A DNA stretch of 64,000 nucleotides from contig OY735222.1 of NCBI GenBank assembly GCA_963457665.1, positions 39,293,908 through 39,357,907 on the forward strand. Reading direction: 5' to 3'. Under the pieces are notes generated by a model, which was given only the letters and a program-made list of their open reading frames with translations, ran no database searches and was not told the origin of the DNA. The DNA comes from Thysanoteuthis rhombus (Eukaryota > Mollusca > Cephalopoda > Oegopsida > Thysanoteuthidae). Positions 45,176-57,450 of the stretch are shown one piece after another; position 1 is the first letter of the stretch, and each line of letters opens with the position of its first letter. Both the position numbers and the translations under genes were made by a program.

Positions 45176-46070
45176 GCATCCAATTTCCTGAACCTCTGAC
45201 TGTTCATTTGCTGGATACCGATTCTAAATTCTCCGGAAAACAATGGAGGACAATTCGAGGGCCTTTGTTTCTTAGTTTATCAATTACATAAACACCGGTT
45301 GACTTCTTTTTCTAAAATCAATTCGATGGGAGCATATTTACGTTTTACTAAAGTCTTGCACAGATGCTGTCACTTTTGTAGTTGGGTGGGGACAAAAGAA
45401 TATATTCCGGGGAAGGGGAGCAAAAGCATGTATTTGAAATATATCTTAGCAGCAACCCTGTTACCAACGAAGAATAATGCTATCTTTTTAGATAGGTTCA
45501 TTAGGTTGGTGTTTCATAAAATAATCATACAGCACCATTATCCCTTGTTGACTATAAGGTTCCAAATTTCAAACCCCATCATCCCAGGCCTGATTCATGG
45601 TAAAAACATTTCACCATACTTACCCCAAGCAGACGCCCGTGATTATTGCCAAATTCTGTTAGCAAGACTTACATTGAATCCTTGCCATTGATAATAAATT
45701 TCTTTCTGTTGTTGGTCAATTAACATTAAAAATATCTTTATCGACATACTATAATCAATAGTTGAAATAGTCGTACATTTTCAACTGGTACTGGTAATGG
45801 ATATTTAACCTACGTAGAGCAATAACAGCAATAGAAATGTGCATATGTCTTCTGTCACTACGTCATCAGTGATGTTTGACAAGTAACTTAGTTGAAAAAG
45901 AATTTCATGTTGCATTAAACTTGATAAACTGTATCTTTACTCAATTTTACTTTTAGATGTTTTCAGGGAAATATTGAACGTGAACAAGAGAATGTTCTGT
46001 AACATTAGGTTCTTGATATTTCCTGAGTCCTATGCAATTGCAAAATTACTTGATTATTGAAATCATCTAT
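45176..46070. other. No gene recognised
   Basis: The plus frame at 45299-45691 (130 aa) has no recognisable motif and lies in AT-rich DNA. I do not support it as a gene. Confidence 0.35.
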
Positions 46071-46117
46071 TGACGTCATTCATTGACGTCATTTATTGAC
46101 GTCATTTATTGACGGAA
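46071..46117. promoter_or_regulatory. 13-bp tandem repeat with three TGACGTCA palindromes
   Basis: TGACGTCA occurs at 46071, 46084 and 46097, and a decayed TGACGGAA at 46110, in exact 13-bp register (unit ttgacgtcattta). TGACGTCA is the full CRE that CREB/ATF dimers bind. Function is inference; it may be only a small minisatellite. Confidence 0.5.
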
Positions 46118-46256
46118 AGGGGTAAAGTTAGTCAACATTATGATATGCAACTTATCCACCGTCTGTCAGTTCGGTGACAGTTCGGCTCGATGTAAAGTCA
46201 CTTCCTTTCTTAAAGAATCTATATTTCCCTCTCATTCTGGAGACATTAGAATGTGC

Positions 46257-46471
46257 TTGTGTGTGTGTGTGTGTGTGTGTGCGCGTGTGTGGATGTAAGT
46301 TCCGTTAATTCATTTTATTTCAACATTATTTTCAACATGCAACGGATAGCACTCCACGCTTTTATGCATGGCACAAACTTCTGACGACACCAATGAGATG
46401 GCGAATTGATAACAATAAAAATTTTGAGACGTTCTCAATCTTTTATTTCTGCATTGTCAAAATACTACTAT

Positions 46472-46557
<86 letters not shown>
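46257..46557. repeat. (GT)n at 46257-46288 and (TC)n-(CA)n at 46470-46558
   Basis: Two microsatellites in an otherwise unassigned stretch. They are embedded in plain AT-rich DNA up to 46790. Confidence 0.95.
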
Positions 46558-46794
46558 AATGTGTATATATATAAGATATCTTTGATAAATGCTGGAAACT
46601 TTTGCATCAATGTCGTATGATGTCGATACAAAATTCATCTGAAAGGTAGTACAAGGTCATAAACGTCTAAGATACTTTGATGACTGAATCATTATGGGTT
46701 TTTTGAATTTATATGAATAAAATATTTTTCAAAAGTATGGGAAATTTTTTGCATCAAAACTCACATCTTTGATTTCAAAAGTGGTTAGTAACGG

Positions 46795-47258
46795 TCAACT
46801 AAAACTGCCAATAAAACTGTCCACATAGGTTTCTTCAATTATTAAGTTGGTTTGGCTGGCTCACTGCCTATTTATGTATATATCCCGTGTATAGGCCACA
46901 CCAATCGAACTACAGGGCTGAAACTTTTCGACATTTACTCTTAATCACATCTTGAAAAAACATTCTTTTTGTTTTCTCTAAGCCTCTTCCCCATAATAGA
47001 TTTTTAGTGAAGGGTTCATTTTGAAATGTTCAGTTAATGTCCAATTGATCCCTTATTTTATGTCCAGCAGCATTCACTTTTCTCCTTTTGAAAATTCAGA
47101 CTTAATTTAGTTATCACTACTCAGCCAAAGGCGGGAGAAGTATATTATCCATTGTTCGCCCATTTTTCGATTTTCTTTATTTGATTACCCCTAACAGAAG
47201 ATGCTGCCAAAAGACATTTATCATGTGTCAGTTTCTATTGAGTGACTAACCAGACATG
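46795..47258 (+). mobile_element. MITE-like family, copy 7 (best plus-strand copy)
   Basis: The 5' end is 'ggttagtaacggtcaactaaaactgc' with 'actgtccacataggtttctt'. Then come 'ttggtttggctggctc', 'atatcccgtgtataggccac', 'actacagggctgaaac', 'tttgattacccctaacag', 'tgctgccaaaagacatttat' and 'tcagtttctattgagtgact' with aaccagac. About 460 bp. Confidence 0.75.
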
Positions 47259-47321
47259 TTTTTATGAATTAATAAAATTGTGTTCAACAATGAAATGCAA
47301 TCAGTGGCACCCCCTGAAACG

Positions 47322-48015
47322 GGTCCGGTTAGTCGCTAAACAGTAACCGTCACCTGACCAAAGTCTTTTGACAGCATTTTTTGTTAGGGTGATCAATTAA
47401 AGAGTTTTGAAAAGTAGTGATCAATGAATTAGTTACCCCTCTCGCCTCTTCTTGGTTAGTGATCATTGAGAAAGGTCGAAATCTTTTTTATAAACAAACG
47501 TGAATGCTACCGAACACAAACTAAGGAATCAATTTGGCAGAAACTAAAATCGTAGATTGAACCCCCACTAAAAACCTACTTGAGGTGGGATCTTTAAAAA
47601 GGAAAAGGCGTTTGTCTAGACATAATAAAGAGTAAATGTTGGAAGTTTCAGCCCTGTAGCACCATTGGTGAGGCCCGTACGTATAATACCTAATTTACCA
47701 GGAAGGCAGGTAGGCAGCATGCAAGTAGGGCCTGAGGTTCCCTTTTACATGTTTTTTTTGTTTGTTTGTTTTTTCTCGAAAACTTCTCAGCCCAATGCTG
47801 AAAACATTTAGACTTTTTTCATGTTTTAAAGTCCAGTGTTGCCAATCAGTTGGTTTTGATTTAAATTTCGAATTCGTATGTGACTTCTAGAGTCGAAAAA
47901 AATTGAAAAATCACATCTGTATTGGCAAAGTTGAGCCGGGCCAACTCAGAAAAGAAAAAAAAACAAAATGAAGAAACCTATTATGACAGTTTTGGTTGAT
48001 GGTTTCTAATATGTT
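47322..48015 (-). mobile_element. MITE-like family, copy 8, with an internal insertion
   Basis: Inverted relative to copy 7. The two 3' ends face each other across 63 bp. It begins 'ccggttagtcgctaaacagt' and ends 'gacagttttggttgatggtt' with tctaatatgttg (48001-48015). It is longer than other copies because of extra sequence at about 47700-47960, which includes a CAGTGTTGCCAA end at 47834, so a hAT-like MITE may have inserted into it. Confidence 0.7.
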
Positions 48016-48177
48016 GAATTTTTAGAACTAACGCCGAAAGGTTCGTTTGTTTTTTTTTTCATTCTCCATTTTGTCTCTTAGATCGTTAGAAACTTTTCTG
48101 AAATTAATGACAAGGCAAAAACACAAAGAGAAACATTAAAAGTTAATTGGGTCTGGAAAACCATTTTATCGCAAATT

Positions 48178-48565
48178 ATTTGAGACTGTCACTCAAAACT
48201 ATCAGAATAGATTACTTCATTTTTCAAGTTTATCTGACTGGCTGGCTGGCTGGCTGGCTGGTTGGCTGGCTATATATCCCTCGTATAGGCTGCATCAATG
48301 GAGCTCAAGGGATGAAAATTTCATCATTTACTGTTTAATACAACCAGAATTTTTTTTGAAAATTTCTCCACTTAATAAGGTTGGGGTCAACTTGCTATCC
48401 ATGTTTATTCCTTAGATTTTGTCTGCCTTTTTCTAAATCAGACCTTTTAATAATCTCAATTAGCAAGAGAAATAACTTATTCATTGATCACCACTTTATG
48501 TAATTTTTAAACTGATCATCCCAACAGAGCATGGTGCCAAATGATATTGAGTGACTAGCCAGTTA
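48178..48565 (+). mobile_element. MITE-like family, copy 9
   Basis: It has (GGCT)n expanded inside the family's 'ttggctggctgg' segment (48237-48271), then 'tatatatccctcgtataggc', 'ggagctcaagggatgaaaat' and 'aactgatcatcccaacagag'. The end is 'gagtgactagccag' after a small deletion. Confidence 0.7.
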
Positions 48566-48929
48566 ATTTCTCTATTCAATAAATTAGCAAACTTCACTGA
48601 TTAAAACCTCCTCAAAATCGTTTCATTGAATTCATCTTAGAGAACTCGATTGAATTGAAATGAATTTGAATTCCAAGGCTTGGTAAAGACAAGCAATAGC
48701 CGTAACTCGCTTAAGTGAATAAATGAATCACCGTAGCACGTCCGTGTGTCGGAAGTGATTAAAAAAAAATTTATCAAAAATTACGTATTAGGTAGCAGGC
48801 CCAAAATGAAAAAGAAAAGACCCCCAAAAAGTACCTCTTTGGAAGACTCCCCCTCCCCCAATTTAACTAGTGTCTAGTGAAGTTTTCATGTTTGGCTTGT
48901 TGGTTGGGTAGGCCATACAATGATTAGGA
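48566..48929. other. No gene recognised
   Basis: Unassigned AT-rich sequence with a short A/C-rich stretch near 48815-48860. Confidence 0.45.
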
Positions 48930-49110
48930 GGGTGCAGGTTGGTCTAGCGGGTAAATGGCATGGAGAATGGACTCAAATTCCAATAAGACAATTTGTGTTC
49001 CCTTTGCACTAATGTCCTTAGGAAAAGCATGAATCTACCTCTTCCCTCGCCCCTAGCCATGGGTAGAATAACGCAATGGTGGTATGCGTAACGCTACTAC
49101 GGCTGCTTGT
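48930..49110 (+). mobile_element. SINE-like repeat, copy B
   Basis: 'gttggtctagcgggtaaatgg' with 'atggactcaaattcc' is tRNA-like. 'ttccctttgcactaatgtcc', 'aggaaaagcatgaatctacc' and 'ctagccatgggtagaataac' follow the same order as copies at 40085 and 62690. Confidence 0.55.
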
Positions 49111-49574
49111 CCTCTCTAAGACTATTTCATGTATCACAAATGGGCTGCGTAAGAAGTAATGTAGCCAGTTTGAGGGCACAGAATTTTTTAAAGAATGAAA
49201 ACGCATTGTAAAAACTAATAGATCTGTACTTACAGTCAAGTCACGCTGAAAACATCTATTCTAGTCTGATCACTGGAAAAACGTCGAAATTGATCACTGG
49301 GCGACCGCTCAGGGGCAATTGTTACCTTCCCGTTTTAAATATAGTCACCGTTCCAGCTGCAAAATAACAGATTAATGATGACAAAAAGTACTAATCCCAA
49401 ACCTAAATCAAGAAACACCAACCCCAACCGTAATATGCTGGAACGACGGTCATTTTAAAGCAAGAAAGATAACAATCGACCACTCAGAAACACCGGGTAC
49501 GGGAAGCAGATAATGACTTCTTTTCAACCTCTTCTCTTCGCCTTCTTCTTCTTCCTGTCTTTCCTTCTTTTTTT

Positions 49575-49960
49575 TTTTTTTTTGTCCTCAGTACGAAGTC
49601 TGGGGTTGACTTCGTTTTGCTCCCGTAACAAGAACAATCTTCACTAAGATACGGGATGTAAACCAATGAGTGAAATTTGCATCCCCTACAATGATTTAAA
49701 CTCGTGATCAACCAATTGCTAGGAGACATTTTAACTGACTGAGCTCATTTGACAAATGTCAGTTATCAACGAAAACTTATCGAAGGAATACGCAAAGGCT
49801 TACTTCATTCTAATGTGAAAAAATGCATTTTTATTTTTATGAAAATATATAGATTTCTCGAATTTTTTATTTATCATATACTATACAAAAGTTGCAATAA
49901 TCATTTTCAGTAGGAACAGAAGTTGGAGTGGAGTTTGACACTGCAGCAACCAGTCTTGTT
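49575..49960. repeat. Repeat pair member 1 (with 56980-57450)
   Basis: Shared in the same order with 56980-57450: 'gtctggggttgact.cgtttt', 'aacaagaacaa', 'cgtgatcaaccaattg', 'acttcattctaatg', 'catatactatacaaa.gttgca' and 'gttggagtggagtttg..cctgcaac'. The 'gtctggggttgact' block and the 'aaactcgtgatcaaccaatt' block hint at a tRNA-derived SINE, but I cannot name it. 49111-49574 holds nothing I recognise. Confidence 0.5.
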
Positions 49961-50269
49961 TCTCTCTTTGTTTTCTCCCTTTTCCCTCTACTTCCCTTTT
50001 TCTTATTCTTTGCAGTTTTTTTTTCACAACCAGTTTCCGTCTGGTTCATCAATATCTGAATCAGGGTAGAGGGTGTGGCTCATGACTGGGTGGTACAGTA
50101 ATCGACCGATGGACTACCATCTTTACACGCCTGCAACAAAAGTGATTTTGGCCGAACACCGTTCTCTGGAGATCAGGGAATTAATGAATCCATTTACAAT
50201 AATCTCATATTTCCCAGCGAACATAAAACTAATTTAGATAAAAGATTGTTACTTTGTATTTATAGAAAC

Positions 50270-50800
50270 AGTCAAACAAAACTGTCCACATAGGTTTCTT
50301 CAGTTTTTAAGCTGGTCTGACTGTCTTTCTCGCTGGTTGGTTATGCATGGATACATCACGCGTACAGGTGGCACCAATAGAGCTATGAGGCTGAATATTT
50401 AAAAATTAACTCCTAATTCTTGTAAAAACGTTTGTGTTAAATCCAACTCCTATGTAAGTTTATTTTGGTGGGGAGGCTCGATTTGCATTGTAAGTTTTCA
50501 ACGTTTATACTTAATTATGACTAGATAAAAAAATTCGTTTTTTTTTTATTTCCCTTCATAAATACGTTTTTAGTTGGGCATCAATTCGCAATGTAAATTC
50601 ATGCTAAATTAGTCCTTTGGTTTGTGTCAAGCAACATTCACACTTGTTTGTTTTATTTTTAATCCAGACTTTTTTAGTGACCAAACTTTTTCGTTGATTA
50701 CCCCTTTTTTCATTTCTCAACTGAACATCCCTAACCCGACATGCTGCCAAAAGACGATGGTCACGTAAAGGTTTCTATCAAGTGACTAACCAGACCCGTT
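50270..50800 (+). mobile_element. MITE-like family, copy 10
   Basis: A nearly full copy from 'actgtccacataggtttctt' (50282) to 'ggtttctatcaagtgactaa' with ccagacc (50796). It contains a tandem-looking double of the 'agttgggcatcaattcgcaatgtaa' / 'ggctcgatttgcattgtaa' segment. Confidence 0.75.
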
Positions 50801-51359
50801 TCTATATTATTTTCATTTCTATTGATCGAACAGACGACATGAACGTGAAAGATGGCGCGTTTTTATTAACTGTTTAGAATAATCTGCTATAATAAAGGTG
50901 GTGGAGGGTTATATAGTTTTTTTTATAAGTGCTTATGTTTGTGTTATTTCAGCGCTTCTGGCCATACCGTTTTTTGAAAAATTGGCATCAGTACTCCACT
51001 AGAACCTTTCTAAAAATACTTTTCTTTATTTTTGGAAAAAAGTTCTTTTGACCTTTTGGGGCCATGTAATGACTGGTTTATCAATAACATCCAAATTCTC
51101 TAGAATCTAGATGTTTCTAGATGTTTTCTTATTCTACTTCACACGTTTTCTACGGGAAACGCCATTGTTGTTATGAATAAAATTTGTTTTGAACATATTT
51201 GTTCTTCAATGGAATTTTTTCTACGTGACTTCAAATTCTAACGCTACGGTTGTTCAGTAATTGACTGTGATGGCTAATAAACGTTTATTCCGATCACTTT
51301 TTCTCAATAGAGATTTTTTTCAATTAACTTATACACAAACCAAACATTTTTGAAAATTT
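50801..51359. other. No gene recognised
   Basis: AT-rich, no motif seen. Confidence 0.45.
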
Positions 51360-51525
51360 AGGGGTCAAACGTGAAAGGAATTTTCCCCACATTTAGGGAG
51401 TTAAATGAAGAGGAATTATCTTTCTATTTTTAAAGGTCAAAAATGAAATGTAACCTTTTTTCTTTTAAAAGACGTCGTAAATGAAAGGAAGCCTTTTTCC
51501 TTTTAAAGGATTAGAATAATGTTTA
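51360..51525. repeat. Minisatellite, four units, inverted relative to 53.7-54.9 kb
   Basis: Units of about 37 bp such as 'ggggtcaaacgtgaaaggaa' with ttttccccacattta match the reverse complement of the unit at 53740-54950 ('gattttgacccctaaaagtg' with gaaaaaagaattcccctc). Confidence 0.7.
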
Positions 51526-52054
51526 GTTTCTCTGTCCGTAACCATGGACACTTCCACTTTGAGGTAAAAAGTTTGCTGATAAGAATATCTTTTAGCGACC
51601 GTTGCAAACCATGAACTCTTCCACAGAAAATCCTCAAAGTTCAAATACAGGTAATCACCACTTTTTAAAAGTTCGCTTTACGCCACTTTTTTGCTTTTCC
51701 CAAAAAAAGAAAGCGAAAATATTTTTCAGCTTTTGTTTTCCAGCAAGCCCTTATAGATGCAGCGCCCATCCTATTCTCCTATTTTCTATGCCCAGTCTCC
51801 TGTACTAGCCACACCTGCAACCTCCTATGACTCAACCTGATATACGGTCATCACTATTTAAGATCACAACAAAAAGTTTCTCAACGGTTTGTCGTTGTGT
51901 GATCGATGGCATACTAAAAGTTTACCACAGTTTAACCACTGGAAAGGTTTAATACTCGACGAAGCACAAAAGTCTTATCACAGACATACTAAAAATCATA
52001 CCCTTTCGGTATGCTATCAAGCACATTTGATACGTCTAAAAACGGCGAACCCTG

Positions 52055-52110
52055 GAGAAGGTCAATGTCCAGTGACAGACGATAAAAGACTGATAATGAT
52101 GAAAAACGTT
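52055..52110 (+). mobile_element. RTE-clade LINE 3' tail fragment
   Basis: 'gtcaatgtccagtgacagac' and 'gataaaagactgataatgatg' match the RTE tail seen at 6297-6330. The short length means almost everything is missing. The frame at 51889-52131 that overlaps it is not recognised. Confidence 0.5.
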
Positions 52111-52576
52111 GAAAAAAAAACTTGTCTATGATGATTATTGAAGGAGTAATGGGAATTATAAGAATTTATTACAAGTCAAAGATGGCAGTCATGTTGAAAT
52201 TATTCACACAGGGCCATAAAAAATAAATAAACTTACGTGTAAGAAAGTAGAGTTATTTTTTTTTCAAGTCGATCTACGTCAAGCTTATTTCAGTGTTTGG
52301 AACAATTATGGAATGTGTCGAAATTCAGCCACGTCACTTGGAACAGTAAAAGGACCTGTAGTAAAAAAAAATTAAAAAAACTGGCACCAGATATTAGAGG
52401 TAACCTTTAACTGATCTGGTGATAAGAGCTTTTTGCGATCGTATGGATGTTCAACACCTTATTAAGTAGGTGGCCATAATGTTTTGAATCACTAGTGTAT
52501 TTGCACGTATATGTATGATTATATGTGTGGAAATACGTGGGAATATGTGTATATACGTGCAAACATATGTTTCTGG

Positions 52577-52710
<134 letters not shown>

Positions 52711-52867
52711 TATCAATATCGACGTGAAGAAAATTAAATCAATACTATCAATATCGTCATAAATAATTAGAAATAGTGTGTTGATACTGACGCATAATTC
52801 AGTGAATCATTTAACTGGATATAATGATAAACATAAAACCCAAAGAAATACGATAAGAATTCAATTC

Positions 52868-53400
52868 AAACTTCGATTATGTTTGATCTGACAAGAATAT
52901 TTTGTGTGAAAGTCGAATTCCCTTGAATCATGACTAAACTATAGAAGCCAAGCACCAAGAACACAAAAGGCTTCAAAGGAATTCGGTTATCTTAACGCAA
53001 GTCAATTTTACTAGGCTTCCTCTTCATTCAAAATGCTCTGTTTACAAATTGTTACGTTTGAAAACCAATCAGTCCACGTAAAGATCTGAAGCATTTAGTT
53101 AGTTTTAATAATGATAACATCGGAAACTTCTTGATTGCATTTCGGATAAAATATTGGATGTAATTAAAACAAATTTAATTAATATTTTAATTAACTAGCG
53201 CGTTATTCCCTGGTTTGCAACTGAGAACTGCATCTGCGAAATAGCTGACTGTCAAAGCGATGATTTAACAGAACCAAGACATGTAAACATCAAAAAATAT
53301 TATAATAAACAAATAAATATTGCCCTTACTCTGGTAAGAACTTCAGCCACTCTGCCCAGACATTGCATATCATAAGTCGTATCCAAACTCTTGTCTTGAC
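52868..53400. repeat. Direct repeat, left copy
   Basis: About 530 bp, highly similar to 55312-55835 in the same orientation (for example 'aaatgctctgtttacaaatt', 'gttacgtttgaaaaccaatc' and 'agctgactgtcaaagcgatg' are identical). Together with its partner it encloses the minisatellite. Confidence 0.85.
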
Positions 53401-53739
53401 TGAGGTTTGTGATTCGTGAAAATTTCCTTACAATTTACTTGTGCCGATAATGGCGACACTCACTTCACCTGAAAAGAACATAATGTCATAATTCTTAAAG
53501 AGTCTCTACTACCACCAACTCTGTACATCAAAAAGAAGTCAGGGGATTTTATAATCATATAGAAAAAGTATATACTGAGGCAGTTTCCGCTAAACTGAAA
53601 TAATTGTCGATTTTTACGTAACGCAAAAAATATAGTCGGGAGCATGCTTGTGGGGGATGCCGATGTAAAATGACACTCCCAAAACACAACAAAACATTCA
53701 AGAGTTTTGGACCTCTGAAAGTTGAAAAAAGAATTCCTC

Positions 53740-54950
53740 CATTATTTTGACCTTTACATGTGGGAAAACTTCCCTCTCGATTCTCACCCTAAATGTCAAA
53801 GAAGAATTCTTTCAGATTTTGATCCCTAAAAATGGAGGGAAGATATCCCTATCAATTTTAACAGCCGTAAGAATGGAAAAAGCATTCCCCTTAGATCATG
53901 ACCCCCAGCCGTGGAAATAAGAATTCTATCTCAATTTGACTCCTGCATATAGAAAAAAAATTTTTTTCGATCAATTCTGATACCAAAAAGTGGATAAAAA
54001 GTTCCTTCCCGATATTGACACCTCAAAGTAGAGAAAAGAGTTCTCTCTTGATTCTGCCGCTAAAAGGAAAAAGAGACTTCCCATTCGATTCTGATCTTAA
54101 TCAGGGGAGAAATAGAATTTCCTCTCAATTTTTCAAACTGTAAAAGAAAAAATTCCCCATCAATTTGAACCCTTCCCCCATTCGAAAAAAGTATCTTTCC
54201 GATATTGACTCCCTAAAATGATTAAAAAAAGTCACGTGATTTTGACCTCGTCTGTTATTCTGATTCCAAGAGTGGAAAAGAGAATTCTCTCACAATTTTG
54301 ACCTCAAAAGAGCGAAAAATTCACCCTCCAATTTTCCTCCTTCAAGTGAAAAAAAAAAACAATTTCACGTCGATTCTTTCCCCTTGAAAATCTAAAAAAA
54401 ATTCCCTTCAATCTAAATTGATTACCTCATGATTTTAACCGCTAAAAATAGAAAAAAGGGATACCTTTTGATTTTAACCCATAATAGTGTGGAAGAAAAT
54501 TCCTCTGAATTCTAACCCCAAAGAGTTGAAAAAAAAATCTCCTTCGATTCTGACCACTAACCGTTGTAACGAGAGTTCCCGCTCGATTTTGACCCTTAAA
54601 AGTGGGAAAAAGAATTTCCCATCGATTCTGATGCTTGAAGATGGAAGAAAAGTTACCCTCCGATCTGGGCCCTCATAGGTGGAAAAATTTTCTCCAAGAT
54701 TGTGACCCCTTAAAGTGGAAAAAAAGCACCCCCTACCGATTTTGATCCCTAGAGGCGGGAAAAAATTCTACTCGTGATTTTGACTCCTTGCAGTGGAAAA
54801 AAAATTTTCCTTCTGATTCTGACACTCAAAGTGGTAAAAAGAGTCCCTTCTCGATTTTGATCCTTTGAAATAGAAAAAAAAGTTCCCCCATGATTTTGAC
54901 TCCTATAAGCGAAAAAGAATTCCCTTCGATTCTGACCCCTGTTAAACTTG
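53740..54950. repeat. Diverged minisatellite, about 30 units of 38-40 bp
   Basis: The unit consensus is about GATTTTGACCCCTAAAAGTG plus GAAAAAAGAATTCCCCTC. Units are strongly diverged, with small indels and occasional double-length units. A 13-residue period (FPSILTLKSGKKN) is visible in one frame but stops interrupt it, so it is not coding. Confidence 0.85.
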
Positions 54951-55311
54951 AAACAGGATGTTTTAAATGGTACACGTTAAAAAAATTAAAAAGTTTATTT
55001 AACGTATATTTTTCAGCTATTATCGACGTCTCATAACTTACTGGTCCGAGCGAATTGTTTTCATACAAAAATTCAAATTGTCAACTACGACAACTGCTGA
55101 CGGAAAGTGTATATTTTTCAATCGCAATCAGGGCGTTTCTTCAAGGTCATCCGTTGCAAGGTCAACCGTAAACGCAAACTATCGCTCAGAATCAATAAAA
55201 AAAAGTTTTGGGTTGATCAGGTTTTTGCTGGATAAAAGATCAGACCTCGAGACTTTTATCTATCTAACTACCCATTAATCAGTAACCAAAAGTAACGCAA
55301 TAATAATTCTG

Positions 55312-55835
55312 TTAAAACCTCAATTAATGTTTGATTCGACAAGAATATTCTAAGTGAAAGCTGAATTCCCTTGAATCGTGGTCAAACTATAAAAGCAAAG
55401 CACCAAGAACACTGAGAAATCGGTTATCCTAATGCACGTCAATTTTACTAGGCTTCCTCCTCATTCAAAATGCTCTGTTTACAAATTGTTACGTTTGAAA
55501 ACCAATCAGTCCATGTAAAGATCTGAAGCAGTTAGTTAGTCTTAACAATGATATCATCGGAAACTTCTTGATTGTATTTCGGATAAAATATTGGATGTAA
55601 TCAAGACAAATTTAATTAAATTTTAATTGACAAGCGCGTTATTCCCCGGTTTGCAATTGAGAACTGCATGTGCGAAGTAGCTGACTGTCAAAGCGATGAT
55701 TTAACAGAATCAAGTCATGTAAACATCAGAAATATTGTAATGAATAAATAAACACTACCCTTACGCTGACTACGGTTTCTGCTGTCCCTACCCGGACATC
55801 ACATATTACAAGTTCTCTCCAAACTTTTAGCTCTC
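55312..55835. repeat. Direct repeat, right copy
   Basis: Same orientation as 52868-53400, roughly 85-90% identical by eye, with small deletions. 54951-55311 between the minisatellite and this copy holds a 66-aa frame (55078-55278) without a known motif. Confidence 0.85.
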
Positions 55836-55989
55836 TGTTCATGTCGAACCTACAACCTAGGGACCTTGCTCCTTTTTTTTTTTTAACTAGAAAAAACGGA
55901 GTTATACTTATTAGTCTCAATATCTTTTCTCTTTTCCACTTAGTCAACTTTTCCACAACATTCTGTCGGATCTACATCCTTCCTTTTCT

Positions 55990-55993
55990 CTCT

Positions 55994-56060
<67 letters not shown>

Positions 56061-56062
56061 TT
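55990..56062. repeat. (CA)n-(TA)n microsatellite
   Basis: (CA)15-like run, then interrupted TA, then a GA-rich stretch to 56090. Confidence 0.95.
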
Positions 56063-56239
56063 AAGAGAGAGAAAGAAAGAGGAGGGAGACAATCAATCTA
56101 TACATTCATAGAGACTATTGACGCTAACCCTAGGATGATGATACAGTCTCAAATGTGCAGTTTGATGACATTACTCCTTTACTTAGAATGTAATGTCTAC
56201 CCTTTGTTTTTGAAAAATCAATTTATAACACGGTTTATT

Positions 56240-56975
56240 TGATCTGTCTTTATTGGTAATCCAATACATGATTAATTGAAAGAATCAATCAAAATGAAGT
56301 CATGAAGTAATTATCGATATTCGAAATCTAACAGGCATGAGTCAAACAATGATTACCGAGGAAAATATTTACCCGAAAACAGAAGAACATTTATATAATT
56401 GGATAAAGCACTAAATTAAAAGTTTTCATGTTTTATTTTATTTGTAAATATTGATTCCTGCTTTCGCGCTATCAAGATGGATTTAGGTGGGTGTGTATAT
56501 TTGATATTATATAATTCTCGATCGGAGCTGTAATGCCTTGTAAGAGGTGCAAATCAATATCTTCTCATAGCTATAGATAAAATAGTAGGTGGAGATTGAG
56601 CTCTCTCGCCTTTGGAAGGCAACCAGTCTAGCAGAAGGATATAACTGATTCCAAATCAGGGAACTCCACTCCCTTAAGACTCTTTGACGCCCAATTTGAT
56701 GTCTTTATGCCACACATATCACTCTCTGCTGTCCTCTGGACTGCTTCAGTCGGGGCCATGGGGGGGTTGGCGGCTGGGCATCCTGCGCTTCACTCAGGTA
56801 TGCGCTCTGATGGGAACATTCCATTGTCTGTGGAAACAAAACGGAGGCCACTTAAACTAAAACAAAATAACATTCATATAATTGGATGGGGCATTAAATT
56901 AAAAGTTTCCATGTTTCACTTTATTCTCGATTTTGCACTATCAAGATGTATTTGAGTGTGTGTGTGTTTTTGTCA
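56240..56975. repeat. Pair of about 95-bp direct repeats, otherwise unassigned
   Basis: 'acatttatataattggataa' to 'ctatcaagatggatttaggt' with gggtgtgtat (56386-56498) recurs at 56869-56968 with small changes. Between them is a GC-richer segment (56700-56830) that I cannot assign. Confidence 0.55.
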
Positions 56976-56979
56976 AGCT

Positions 56980-57450
56980 TCTGTCTAAGTCTGGGGTTGA
57001 CTCGTTTTGTTTACCATAGCAAGAATAAGAACAAAAAGATCAATCCTCAACAAATTAGGTGAAGTAAAAATTACCACTTCCTTACCGTGATTTGGAATCG
57101 CAACCAACTGATTGGTATGCTTGTCTCAACTGAGTTGAGTTACATGCATACGAAAATTTATGCTACAAATACGGAACAGTTAATTTCATTCTAATGAATA
57201 AACGCATTTATAAAACTAGCGTTTCTCCGTCGTGATTCGAAATCGTGACCAAGCGAGCCAAACTGAGAAGTCTTTCGTGTTACGGAAATTTGTCTCAAAG
57301 ATACACAAAAAAGTATTTCGTTCTAATAGATTATTACATTTATACTAAGAACATACATATCTATTAATACATATACTATACAAATGCTGCATTAATAATT
57401 CAGTCAGGATAGAAGTAACAGTTGAGTTTGTCCCTGCAACACCAAGTATT
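56980..57450. repeat. Repeat pair member 2 (with 49575-49960)
   Basis: See the blocks listed at 49575. This copy is longer, with a second 'cgtgattcgaaatcgtgacc' block at 57231-57250, so it may itself contain a partial tandem. Confidence 0.5.

Noticed and set aside
45299..45691. 130-aa plus-strand frame as a host gene
   Set aside because: No domain, no splice context, and no coding bias that I can see. Kept only as an unassigned stretch.
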